Below are positions 22,832 through 31,605 of a stretch of DNA of 64,000 nucleotides, one piece after another (positions within the stretch are counted from its first letter, which is position 1; every line of letters starts with the position of its first letter). The notes below the pieces were generated by a model, which was not told where the DNA came from, made no database searches, and saw only the letters and a program-made list of their open reading frames with translations. The stretch comes from Podospora pseudocomata (taxonomy: Eukaryota > Ascomycota > Sordariomycetes > Sordariales > Podosporaceae). A program made the translations under genes and the position numbers. The DNA is taken from assembly GCF_035222375.1 (NCBI RefSeq), contig NC_085890.1:3038001-3102000 (forward strand), in the 5' to 3' direction.

Positions 22832-24907
22832 ATGTTCGAACGTCTCCCTGAGGAGCTTCTTAGGAAAGTTGCTAGAGGGTTTCGTATTCAAGATTTCAGG
22901 AATCTCTCTCTCGTCTCCAAGACCTTCCACGCCATATGGACACCCAGGTTCTGGAGAACACTGTGTGTCGACACTGCTGGCTCAACAGGCCGACCGTCTT
23001 CTGTCAACATCAAACGGATCGAAGAGTGCGCCCATGCGCTTCAGAATGCTTCTTCTTCCATACAGAATGTCTCCGCCGTTGTGTTTCGACGGGACACTCG
23101 ATGGAAGCTGTGGGACTATGAGAAGGAGGAAGACTGGCCCAACGTCGCCTGCCTGCACCGGCAACCGCCCCCAGAGGATCTTAACTACTGGAGAGGCTTG
23201 CAACGAGCAGCGCCAGTCGCCGGATGGTCATTCGATCAGTGGTTCTACAGGAATCAGAAATGCATCGAGGCAAGTATAGAACGAATGGGTGAGCAGCTGG
23301 ATTCCGACCCCATGGACGATATTGCCCTCGCTATACAATCTGTCATTGGACGCATACCCGCTGGCCAACTTCAATCCTTCACCTGGGACTTGGCAACATG
23401 CATTCCTCAGGCTGCTTTTGATAGTCTCTTCCAAGCGCAACCGCAACTCGAGTCTATCACATTGACGGCTGATGCCTGTTGCAAGGTTGCCGGTGAAAGC
23501 TTGCACCTTCCCTTCCGCCAACTCAAACGGGTCATCTTGAACTCATTACCACGATCTCATGTTGTACCAGTGCGAAGAATGCTGGGAACAAATAGAGGGC
23601 ACCTGCGTGACCTTCAAATCGAGGAGTTGGTGCATGGGTGCTCTTTAGAAGAGCTCTTATATGGCGGAGAAGACTGCGAAGATCCAAGAGATAGGGAGTC
23701 GACAGACGAACGCAACGGCGAACTGGTAGCGGATCCAACGGTGTCTTTCCCGTCACTAGTGACGCTGTCGTTGCGGAATATCGACTTGACCGAGAGTATG
23801 GACCGGGCATTCAACATCAGTGGCCTCACATCACTTACACTACGCCAATGCTCAAGGTCGAGCGAATTCTTTAAAGGAATCATGGCAAGGAACAGCCCGC
23901 TTCAGCTCAAGGCTTTAGAGTTCCTGGCTGACTATGCGGACCGTGACGAGGATGAAGTCACGAACACACTCAACCACTTCCTCCTTTCATTCAAGGGCCT
24001 CGAAAAGCTTTACATCGGGTTGATAAAAACCATCTACTATCCGGACAGCCGGGATAATTTTCATCCCCTATGGTCTACCGTTGGTTATCATGGCTCTACG
24101 TTAAAGAATCTGGTGATTCACCCGCGAGGCCCAATCACGAGGACAGATCGGGCTTGCACGATGGGGGGCATCCAGAGAAATGTTGATTGGATTCATGATG
24201 TCGTTGGAAAGCTCGAGATTCCACAAGTGACCATTAGCAACTGGATGAAGGATCCCGCCACTCATCCCCTGTCGCCGCTGTCAAAGCTCGAATGCCTCGG
24301 CGTATCTTCGGACCCGTTTGCGAAAGCTACAACGCAGGATGGGGGATCCGAGCAATTTCTTGTATGCATCCTCAATGCCATCGCAGGACCGCACCTCCTA
24401 AGCATCGCTAACTGGTCGTCGACCGTGCAGATAACCCTCCTCAGGCCTTTCACCTCATCATCCCGCCGCCTCAAGCTCTTACATCTCCGGAAGACAGGTT
24501 CCAATAGAGAGGATCCATTTGGTTCGAAGGTTTTCATGTCGAGTGTCAGCCGACGGGTCAGCGGAGACAAGACCATTCCTGTCCCCCCTTCAAGAATGAT
24601 GGCATACCTTGACCCCGACTTTGCTCGGTTTCTCAATTGGGTCTTCGGGCGAGAGGGAATCCCCTCCCTCGAGGCCGTCGCGTTTGGGGATTTTGCCAAC
24701 GGCCACATGAGCGGTAAATACCTTCATAACATGTTTGCATGCCGCAGCAGTGATGTACGTCAGGGATATCGATTGTTTGACTGTCGCTACAAGGTCCGTG
24801 AGCACGAATGGCGGGTCGTGGCGGATAAGTACGCTGACTTTTTGGAATCGTGCCCCGTCGGGCCGCGGGTGGAGAGTTGGGGGCATGGGTCGAGGTATCA
24901 TTTCTAA
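22832..24907 (+). CDS. F-box protein, long fungal type
   Basis: Single exon, 691 aa. The N-terminus is an F-box: MFERLPEELLRKVARGFRIQ followed by FRNLSLVSKTFHAIWTPRFW. After it come leucine-spaced strands (LQSFTWDLATCIPQAAFDSL, FPSLVTLSLRNIDLTESMDR, LTSLTLRQCSRSSEF, LKALEFLADYADRDEDEV) that look like irregular leucine-rich repeats, fitting an FBXL-like substrate receptor. No transmembrane segment. Expected to join an SCF ligase via Skp1; the target is unknown. I chose the methionine at 22832 because the F-box begins directly there and a TATA box is well placed. Confidence 0.9.
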   Translation: MFERLPEELLRKVARGFRIQDFRNLSLVSKTFHAIWTPRFWRTLCVDTAGSTGRPSSVNIKRIEECAHALQNASSSIQNVSAVVFRRDTRWKLWDYEKEEDWPNVACLHRQPPPEDLNYWRGLQRAAPVAGWSFDQWFYRNQKCIEASIERMGEQLDSDPMDDIALAIQSVIGRIPAGQLQSFTWDLATCIPQAAFDSLFQAQPQLESITLTADACCKVAGESLHLPFRQLKRVILNSLPRSHVVPVRRMLGTNRGHLRDLQIEELVHGCSLEELLYGGEDCEDPRDRESTDERNGELVADPTVSFPSLVTLSLRNIDLTESMDRAFNISGLTSLTLRQCSRSSEFFKGIMARNSPLQLKALEFLADYADRDEDEVTNTLNHFLLSFKGLEKLYIGLIKTIYYPDSRDNFHPLWSTVGYHGSTLKNLVIHPRGPITRTDRACTMGGIQRNVDWIHDVVGKLEIPQVTISNWMKDPATHPLSPLSKLECLGVSSDPFAKATTQDGGSEQFLVCILNAIAGPHLLSIANWSSTVQITLLRPFTSSSRRLKLLHLRKTGSNREDPFGSKVFMSSVSRRVSGDKTIPVPPSRMMAYLDPDFARFLNWVFGREGIPSLEAVAFGDFANGHMSGKYLHNMFACRSSDVRQGYRLFDCRYKVREHEWRVVADKYADFLESCPVGPRVESWGHGSRYHF

Positions 24908-25160
24908 TCGAGATCGCTTCTGTTTTGAGGAGGCAAGGAATTCGGGCTCTGGTAGATGTAAGTAGAATCTTTATCAACAGGTACGATCATCCTTCCCAAA
25001 TGGTGATATGGAACTGTAAAGACAGCTGCTCTTGAAGTGAACGACTAGACAAAAGAAGGTATCTATCAGATTCAGCATGGCGATTTGGTAATAGGTAGGT
25101 AAGTGGTAATGAATATGGGAGTATGAAAGAGTGGAGGAGAAAAGAAAAAAGAAGAAAAAA

Positions 25161-25296
25161 TCAAGCCCAGACAGAGCTACCCAACCCTGTCTCGAACGGG
25201 GTAGCTCTCGACTGCCCAGTAGCCTTAACCCGTGGATGAAGTGCGAAAAGGGTCCCTGGGACACAGTCGAGCACCTTAACTAACTAGGCCATGGGC
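25161..25296 (-). ncRNA. tRNA-like pol III element, copy 1 (SINE-like or split tRNA relic)
   Basis: On the minus strand it opens GCCCATGGCCTAGTTAGTTA, a good A box/D-arm. The anticodon-arm position is CTCGACTG, paired to CAGTCGAG downstream; inside that, CCCAG pairs with CTGGG around an insertion containing GGACCCTT and GCACTTCATCC. A B-box-like GTTCGAGAC follows. AGCTACCC/GGGTAGCT form a second inverted repeat around it. The 3' end is GGGCTTGA and a run of six T. The T-arm has one mismatch. Insertion and 3' end are shared with the copy at 19127-19260. Confidence 0.52.
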
Positions 25297-25640
25297 AATT
25301 TTATTGAAAAGAAGGTCTCCAATGCAGTGTATAAACCCCACCATGGCCCCTTTCTCTGTTATTGGGTCGCAAGAGGCCGTCTGCTCCCTCCTTCCCGGCG
25401 GTGATATAACATTGCCGGGCCCGGAGAGCACGCATTCGATGTGGGCAATTCAGACTTTTTCTTCCTTTTCCTCATGCGACTTGCTCCTGGACACGCGCCC
25501 CATAGACACCCACAAAGAAGCCATCCGAAGTAATTAGTTCTTCTCCGCCATTCTACAGCACCAATCTAGCCGGTTTTGGGGAGGATAGTACAGGACGGTA
25601 TTATGACCTATAAGTTTTGACCGCCCCTGTGCATCGTCAC

Positions 25641-25762
25641 CTCAACTACTGTTGCCCGGGAGCTACATACGCGAAAGCTCCTGGGTAGTTGAGCCCTGAG
25701 ATTCAGTACCACCATGCGAAGTCCTGTTCAAGTGGTGGAATCTCATGACAGGTTCAAGTCTC
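25641..25762. repeat. Two adjacent inverted repeats (hairpins) with nearby B-box-like word
   Basis: Hairpin one: CTCAACTAC at 25641 pairs with GTAGTTGAG ending at 25693, and CCGGGAGCT pairs with AGCTCCTGG inside it. Hairpin two: TGAGATTC at 25697 pairs with GAATCTCA at 25738-25745, with ACCAC/GTGGT inside. GGTTCAAGTCTC at 25751 resembles a pol III B box. It may be a structured RNA, a foldback relic or chance; no gene overlaps. Confidence 0.55.
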
Positions 25763-26084
25763 CGCCAATACCGAGGAGGCTTCTTATTATATCTGGACCT
25801 CCCTCCTCTCCTTCCAATCTTAACCTTCCCCGTACTCTCTGACCTCAGTCAACCAACTACCCCCATCCTTGACATTATAACAGTTCGTTTTGAAAGTATG
25901 CTAACATCTCGCAATCACAACACCGCTAATACTCGTTATTTACAGGCTCATCTCTTCGGGGAGCAACCGTGCTACTGAACGAAACCAAACGGCCCCTTCA
26001 CTCCCGTATTCCAATTCGGGTGCATGTGGAATTGGGAATTGAGGATACAGAAAAGCGTGCTGGTAAGCGGTTTCGGGGCGAAAA

Positions 26085-26870
26085 TTGGGATTGGGCCGCG
26101 ACCGGATTTGGATAACACCGCGCTTTGAAGCGCCCGACGAGAGCGCAGAAACGGATTACGACGAGCCCGGCGGTCATAGCACCGCCAGCAACCCCCTCCA
26201 GCAGCGCCCACAGGTGTTGTACTCTGCGGTTGTTGGGACGATTAAAGTTCAACCGCGGACCGAAGCCCTGCAATTGCTGCGACGATCAGCCAACTGCCTG
26301 ACGTCGAAGAAGATGCTGTTCGTCTGGTGTATTGCGTTGATGATCCTCCGGCTACGCCTCACCCCAAGAGTTGGAAGGGCAGAGGTGTTTGTGTTATCCG
26401 ACAGCCAACAGGCACTCTCGATGTTGGATAGATGTCCGTTCAGGGCACCAGGGTTTACGCTGACGACGATGCCGTTATACATTCATTTGGCTGAACTCGC
26501 CAGTAAGCTTCAGGAGTTGGGTGGCCTCCTGACAATTCGTGGGTCCTTGGGCACAATCACAACTTTACTGTGCATCAGCTGGCAGAGGAAGTAGTCCATA
26601 TGGCATTTTCTTGATAGTATGTGGGAGTTACCAACACATCGGCATCGAGAAGGAAATTCCCCTATATAACCCATTATGCTGGGCAGATCTCTTGGCGCAC
26701 TTCAACAGTTTCGGGACAAGCATCCGACAGTGGATGTCAACATCAGCACCTCAGCATACAGACAAGCCCATAACAAGTGTTTGAGGCTGAAGAAGTTTCC
26801 TCGTCCCTGGGATTGGGCTCTGCATCACCAAATTATGGAGCTGAAGGAGGATTTGTTTCACATTATTTGA
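26085..26870 (+). pseudogene. RNase H-fold gene relic, copy C
   Basis: The reading AEVFVLSDSQQALSMLDRCP matches the third catalytic strand of an RNase H fold (SDSQQAL). Further on, HLAELASKLQELGGLLTIR and GHN-type residues match the last strand and the WxPGHN motif of the copies at 34.6, 36.1 and 40.2 kb. A C-terminal tail (FPRPWDWALHHQIMELKEDL) follows. It is broken, with several breaks, and its 5' end is not recognisable. It is the most diverged of the four copies and may instead derive from a LINE RNase H domain. Confidence 0.55.
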
Positions 26871-27251
26871 GAACCTAGCTGGGGGACTCAGATGGGCGGT
26901 TGTGCGGAAACATGTCTTGGTGTGCTCATGAATCGTTGGAAAGTGTCGCGAAGTGTTTGAATGTGTTGGAGGGTGCTGGAGGATGTTGAAGCCATGGACT
27001 GTGGTTGCAAGTGGGGAAATGGTTGACAGTGTGTCGGAGAATGACGGAGAAATGTTGAAACATTTAGGTCACTGCAAGAAGGAATAAGGATGCTCTAGGG
27101 GACTGCATGTTAAGGAGGACCAAGTGAGCTGTCTGTGTCAAAGAACCTCAACAAGGTTAGGTAGATGTATACTGAGTAAGTGGTATTCACCGGTTACTAT
27201 CTCCAGATTTTTCGTCTCTTCTTCAACTACCAGTCTCTTAAAACAACCCCT

Positions 27252-27953
27252 CTACCCACCCGGCAGACACCTTTCTTCTACTCTCCCCCTTTCACAACCA
27301 CGCGGACACTCGCCCCTCACAAACTGCCACCCAAACAACACTTTACTCTGCTCCCTCCCCACCCCACCAAGCACCACCTCCGGGTCCTTATCCCTCATTC
27401 CAACGCCACTCCCAATAACCTCTTCACTCCCGATGTCCAACTGCCCCCATCCCAGTTCAATCAACTCTTTGATCGGAACCCCGTAAACGTACTCCCTAAA
27501 CCCTGCCCATCTCACCGCGGCAGCGCACATGGGGCAGCTTTCGGCGTTGGTGTAGAGTGTCAGGTCCTTGAATGCGGCTAGGGATTCGGCAGGTGTCATG
27601 TTATACGCAGAAGAGACAAAAAGAGAGGAGCAATTATTAATGGCGGCGATTTCGCCGTGCAAAGTTGGGTTTCCTATCCGGGAGTTACCGTTAGAGCCGG
27701 TGCAGATAAGTGTTCCTTGGGGGTTGGCAGAGGTGTGGTTCACGATGACGGTACCAAAGGCGGCGAAGGGGCAGGGGTGGGAGAGGGCGAGGGTGTTGGC
27801 TTGGTGGATCCAGTATTCGCGGGTGGAAAGGGGGATGGTGTCATCGTTGTAAGGGTTTGGGAGGGTGGGTGGTGATGCTGGGATGGAGGGGGTGCATGCT
27901 GTGATTGTTGGGAGGAGGAGGGACAATGAGGCTAGTAGCGATTGGCTTTTCAT
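27252..27953 (-). CDS. Secreted cytidine/guanine-type deaminase
   Basis: Single exon, 233 aa. An N-terminal signal peptide (MKSQSLLASLSLLLPTITAC) precedes a nucleoside-deaminase domain. Zinc-site residues are visible: His99 and Glu101 in TLHGEIAAI, and Cys140/Cys143 in ESCPMCAAAVRWA. The segment YVYGVPIKELIELGWGQ is typical of the guanine-deaminase/tadA-like branch. The C-terminus (GRVEERCLPGG) is short and unmodified. Cytosolic deaminases of this fold are common; a signal peptide means this one probably acts outside the cell or in the secretory path, on nucleosides or bases in the medium. Substrate is not determinable by eye. Confidence 0.87.
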   Translation of the reverse strand: MKSQSLLASLSLLLPTITACTPSIPASPPTLPNPYNDDTIPLSTREYWIHQANTLALSHPCPFAAFGTVIVNHTSANPQGTLICTGSNGNSRIGNPTLHGEIAAINNCSSLFVSSAYNMTPAESLAAFKDLTLYTNAESCPMCAAAVRWAGFREYVYGVPIKELIELGWGQLDIGSEEVIGSGVGMRDKDPEVVLGGVGREQSKVLFGWQFVRGECPRGCERGRVEERCLPGG

Positions 27954-28267
27954 GTTTGGTTGGGTTGTGTGTGGGAGAGAAAGAAAGGTTAAGGCTGTGA
28001 TTGTGAATTGTGTGATGTTCCTGGATAGTTGGTGGTTGGAATGCTGACATCATTGTTTCGAATTGGCCAGGACTTTTGGGTGCCACACCGTCTGTCTCAT
28101 TCCGTCAACTACACGCACGATGAACGAGCTTTATGATCACGAAAAGAGTGTCATCTCTGTATTTTATTAAATATGTAGCCAAATTTGATACCGGAAGATT
28201 GTTAATAAGGGTATACAGACGTTGCCGCCGCTCAATTCTCCCCCTTTCTAATGTTTTGTGTTTCCAT
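27954..28267. other. Short intergenic region
   Basis: About 310 bases with TTTC/CACAATTC leader-like sequence of the deaminase gene and the 3' end of the next minus-strand gene. No gene. Confidence 0.5.
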
Positions 28268-29305
28268 TCACGTGCCTCTGTGCAACGCGGCTGGCTGGCC
28301 GGCTGGCGGGGTGCCATGTGCACTTTCCAGCTCCCTTGGAGCAATCTCAGGACCGGGAGCTTCCGCCCTGCCCTCTATATCCCATCGGTCACTGCTCAAC
28401 TCGGCTGGCGCTTGCGTCTGTCCAAGTTCGTAAGTCGTCATTTGTGACTCCTTCATACCGTGGTGCAACTGTTGTTCGGGCTGGCCGGAGTAATAGTATT
28501 TCTCTCCAGGCCCAGAAACGACGGGTCCGGGCGGAGGTGTCCCTGCCTCAGTGACAGGTAATTCTGCTGTTGAGTCGGTACCGCTGCGGGCCAATCCACG
28601 ACGCTTCGTCCTCCAAAGCAAAAAGGCGCCAACCACGATGGCAATTGCCACCGCAACAGCACCGACCGCAATGCCGGCTATCGCTCCACTCGAGATGCCA
28701 CCGCTGGAAGGCTCCTCGGGCGCTGATGTGTTGGTCGGTCCTGGGTCCGAGGAAATAGCTGACGAGGGAAGGTCTGAGGGCTTCCATGCGAGCTGGATCA
28801 TGGGTGCATAAATATACGCCTGGGACCAGTTCTTGTTGGGGAGAGTCATCGGAGCTAGATTGATCTGGCTTCCGCTCTCGCATTGATATGTCGAAATGGT
28901 GGTGGCTCGAGCATTCGAGATGCAGGTTTGGCCGTTCTCGTTGTGGCACGCATAGCCCTCTGGGCAGCAGCCCACAAAGGTCTCTTCTGGCTCCATCCGG
29001 TACTGTACGCGCCAACCCTGAGAGGTGGCGCTGGCGGTGCATGCCGACACATAGCCCGCCGGGCAGTGAAGGCCGGGCGAGTAAAATCCCCAGCCGTAGA
29101 AGGCCGAGTTGGTTCTCGGAGCGTCTGTTGTCGTCGGCGGCCAGCAGTCGGCGTTATCCTGGACGTCTTCCGGCCCGCACCTCTGGCCCAACCAGCCCAC
29201 GTTGAACACGGTGTGATGGGCCGGTGTCCAGCATGCTTCCGGAGCTGTGAAGGTCGTGGTCAGATGACCGAGGATCTTTCGGGCTTCGTCGGTAAAGATT
29301 GACAT
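28268..29305 (-). CDS. Cys-rich single-pass membrane protein
   Basis: 345 aa when started at the methionine of MSIFTDEARKILGHLTTTF (29305); an upstream in-frame methionine at 29398 would add 31 residues rich in Ser/Arg/Asn, less likely. Residues 20-190 are an extracellular Cys-rich domain with the pattern CPAGYVSAC, ETFVGCCPEGYACHNENGQT, found in many fungal surface proteins with SPG.CP.GY motifs. A Ser/Pro linker precedes one helix (SGAIAGIAVGAVAVAIAIVV) and a basic stop-transfer WRTKRRG. The cytosolic tail is Pro/Glu-rich with YYYSGQ and YELG tyrosines. There is no clear cleaved signal peptide. A sensor or adhesion role is a guess from shape. Confidence 0.8.
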   Translation of the reverse strand: MSIFTDEARKILGHLTTTFTAPEACWTPAHHTVFNVGWLGQRCGPEDVQDNADCWPPTTTDAPRTNSAFYGWGFYSPGLHCPAGYVSACTASATSQGWRVQYRMEPEETFVGCCPEGYACHNENGQTCISNARATTISTYQCESGSQINLAPMTLPNKNWSQAYIYAPMIQLAWKPSDLPSSAISSDPGPTNTSAPEEPSSGGISSGAIAGIAVGAVAVAIAIVVGAFLLWRTKRRGLARSGTDSTAELPVTEAGTPPPGPVVSGPGEKYYYSGQPEQQLHHGMKESQMTTYELGQTQAPAELSSDRWDIEGRAEAPGPEIAPRELESAHGTPPAGQPAALHRGT

Positions 29306-30709
29306 CCTGTCTTGCTGCGAACTCGGACTTGTTGGTTCGGGGGATGAAGTGTTGTTTTGTCGTCGTCGAGTTGAAGACAAAAGAAACTGGGAACGCAATA
29401 CCGGTCGTCTTTGGGAGCCACTCCGCTTTTCATGGCGCGAGATTCAGCGGCCGGGAAGTCTAGCGAAGCGGCCAAGCCCGTAGGTCGTCAGGGTGGTCAA
29501 GTCTACGCTGGTCGAGACAGGGACCACATATCCAAGCTGTTGTTTATCGATTGGTTGGCGAGTCTGCACCCTTGCTAGTGTTTATCAGTCCATCCCGCTG
29601 ATTCGATCATTGAACCCGAGACCGCCACAGGGTGACCCGTCCGTGCATTTTAAGGTCGGCGGGCACGTGGGCTCGACGGGTACCCGGGATCGAGGCCCGG
29701 CGATGGCATAGTGCGCCTTCCAGCAGTAAGGATCCTGGTATGATCAACGAGGCGAAGATAGCAGCTTTTTTTCCACCTCCAGTGCAGGCCAGAGCCTCAG
29801 AGGCCTAGACCCTAGGTTTAGGGCGGCGCTGCAACGAAATGATGTCTCATAAGTTTTAAGATCGCCTGGGTTCCGGTAGTCAGTTGGCGCGGTAAATAAA
29901 AAAATGCAACCCTGAGATCCCCAAACTTGTTCCCCAGACACATGGCCCCCACGGCCGGCGCCGCGCCGGCTTCCCTTCTGGCCCACAAACACGCAATCCA
30001 GCCATCAAGAAACTCTTGTACAATCTGCGCAACATTGACAAAGCCTCTGCGATTGAAAAGGCTCCCAAGGGTAACGACAGCGAGCCCCCTTTCATCACCG
30101 CTTTTCCAAGATCAAGAAAGCCATACTCTGCAGGGCTTGGTGCTTCCACATCTTCTTATTTTAGAAGCCTCCATCGAAAAAAAAAGCTTGACTCGAGCCT
30201 GCTCGCTAAAGACATCGCTTAAGTGAGCGATGTGACCAGCATTGGTGGAGGGGTCAAACCAGGATCGCCGATTGAAGAAGTTCACCGCTCGAGGTCCATA
30301 GCGAAAACTTGAGCAAATTCTGCATAGCTTGTGCAAGGATGCAGATATGCCGGAACCGGAAGTGCCATCGTCAACGGCGAGAACGCGGACGGGTTGTTCG
30401 TCGGTTGCTCAGGAAGTAAAGTAAACAAATCCGGGAAGGAGATGTATCTACTGCTCAGGGGTCACTCCTGTGTCGACGAAACCCTAACCCAGGCAACACC
30501 AGCCAACAGCACCAACACAACACCAATTGCATCGTCCCAACAGCCAACCGCATCCACGCAAAACCCTGTGACACAGGGTTGATCCTTCCCAACCAACAGC
30601 CCTGAAAGATTCCGCCACTGTCACTTAACCAGCAACTCCCCCCCCGGTGGCGCTGTCGAATTGTTTACACACTCTTTCACTCATTGCCGTCAAGAAAATT
30701 ACCACCAAA
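29306..30709. other. Intergenic, 1.4 kb
   Basis: No supported gene. The stretch 29640-29720 is GC-rich. A region at 30480-30590 is rich in CAACA/CCAAC words (asparagine/threonine-like in one frame) without a start or family features. Confidence 0.5.
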
Positions 30710-31261
30710 ATGACACGCTCAATCCTCCCAACCTTCCCGCTCATCATCCTCGGCGTGATCGAGCCACTGATGCTGTACGTCCCCCATTCTACCCACCCCT
30801 CTAATTGCCCAAATCACTCACAATTCCCCAGCCTCGAAGCTTACCGTGTCGGCATCATCAACCCTGGCGCCCAGCACTACTTCACCCGTCAACTCCCGCC
30901 CGACTTGCTCTACACCACCAAGACTACTCAGCCTCCCGAGTTCTCTCCCCAGGCCGAAACGGTCACCCTCCAGCTGGTCAACGTCTTCCTCCTCCTCGCG
31001 GGCTTGGCTGTCGTGTGCTGCTTCAGCAAGGATAAATGGACCGTCAAGGGCTACTGCGTCGTGGTCGGGCTGGCGGATTATGGCCATATCTGGTCCATCT
31101 ACAAGGGTTTGGGCGCCGAGGCGTTTTGGGAGTTTGGCAAATGGAACGACTTGGTTTGGGGCGGGGTGTTGGCGTCCGCGTTGTTGAATTTGGTGAGGTG
31201 GGGGGTTGTGTTTGATGCTTTCGGGAGGTTGAAAGATGGGGAGAAGGTGAAGACGAAGTGA
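30710..31261 (+). CDS. Small four-helix membrane protein, fungal family of unknown function
   Basis: Two exons, 30710..30774 and 30832..31261, giving 164 aa. The first exon encodes helix 1 (ILPTFPLIILGVIEPLML), spliced in phase to LEAYRVGIINPGAQHYFTRQ. Then come helix 2 (LVNVFLLLAGLAVVCCFS), a short loop with KDKWTVKGYCVVVGLADYGH (helix 3) and helix 4 (DLVWGGVLASALLNLVRWGV), ending in basic KTK. The arrangement recalls a common small fungal membrane family (I believe the one labelled DUF6704), but I am not certain of the name. No function is known to me. Confidence 0.82.
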   Translation: MTRSILPTFPLIILGVIEPLMLYVPHSTHPSNCPNHSQFPSLEAYRVGIINPGAQHYFTRQLPPDLLYTTKTTQPPEFSPQAETVTLQLVNVFLLLAGLAVVCCFSKDKWTVKGYCVVVGLADYGHIWSIYKGLGAEAFWEFGKWNDLVWGGVLASALLNLVRWGVVFDAFGRLKDGEKVKTK

Positions 31262-31605
31262 TTGAGAGCTGGGGGCGGTGGAATCATTTGACGCTATGGT
31301 CTGGTCGTCAGAGGTAGCTTAAAGTCAAGAAACCAAGCAATGAGTTGTCCTCGGACTTCCCAAATTGTCTGGTGCTCAGCCATTGATTTGCGATATCTCG
31401 GATCCCATTGTTACCTCAATGCCACCAGGCAGTCGGCTCGGTGATGCTCGGACAAAGGCCGACAGGGGTATCGGAGGTACGTACCTCCGACCATTCCGTA
31501 ATCAACAACTTTATCTTGACTTCATGTCAGCCTCAACTCCCATTTTTTTTGCCTTTTTGCCTTCCATCGTTCATCATACCGTTCATACTAGTTAGTACAT
31601 CCAGA
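31262..31605. other. Intergenic, promoter of MFS exporter
   Basis: No gene. TATCGGAGGTACGTACCTCCGA at about 31470-31491 contains a perfect palindrome TCGGAGGTACGTACCTCCGA, 120 bases upstream of the start codon; listed separately. Confidence 0.5.
31471..31490. promoter_or_regulatory. Perfect 20-bp palindrome upstream of the MFS exporter
   Basis: TCGGAGGTACGTACCTCCGA reads the same on both strands and carries CGG/CCG half-sites of the kind bound by Zn2Cys6 dimers. It sits about 115 bases before the start codon of the exporter gene. Function as an operator is inference. Confidence 0.5.

Larger units (their letters stand above)
24908..27251. other. Gene-free stretch with small repeats and an RNase H-like relic
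   Basis: Contains, in order, a tRNA-like element (25161-25296), two neighbouring hairpins (25641-25745) and a decayed RNase H-like gene (26085-26870). The remaining sequence carries no supported gene. Around 26930-27060 there is a run of TGTTGGAG/TGTTGAA words without a clear unit. Confidence 0.5.
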
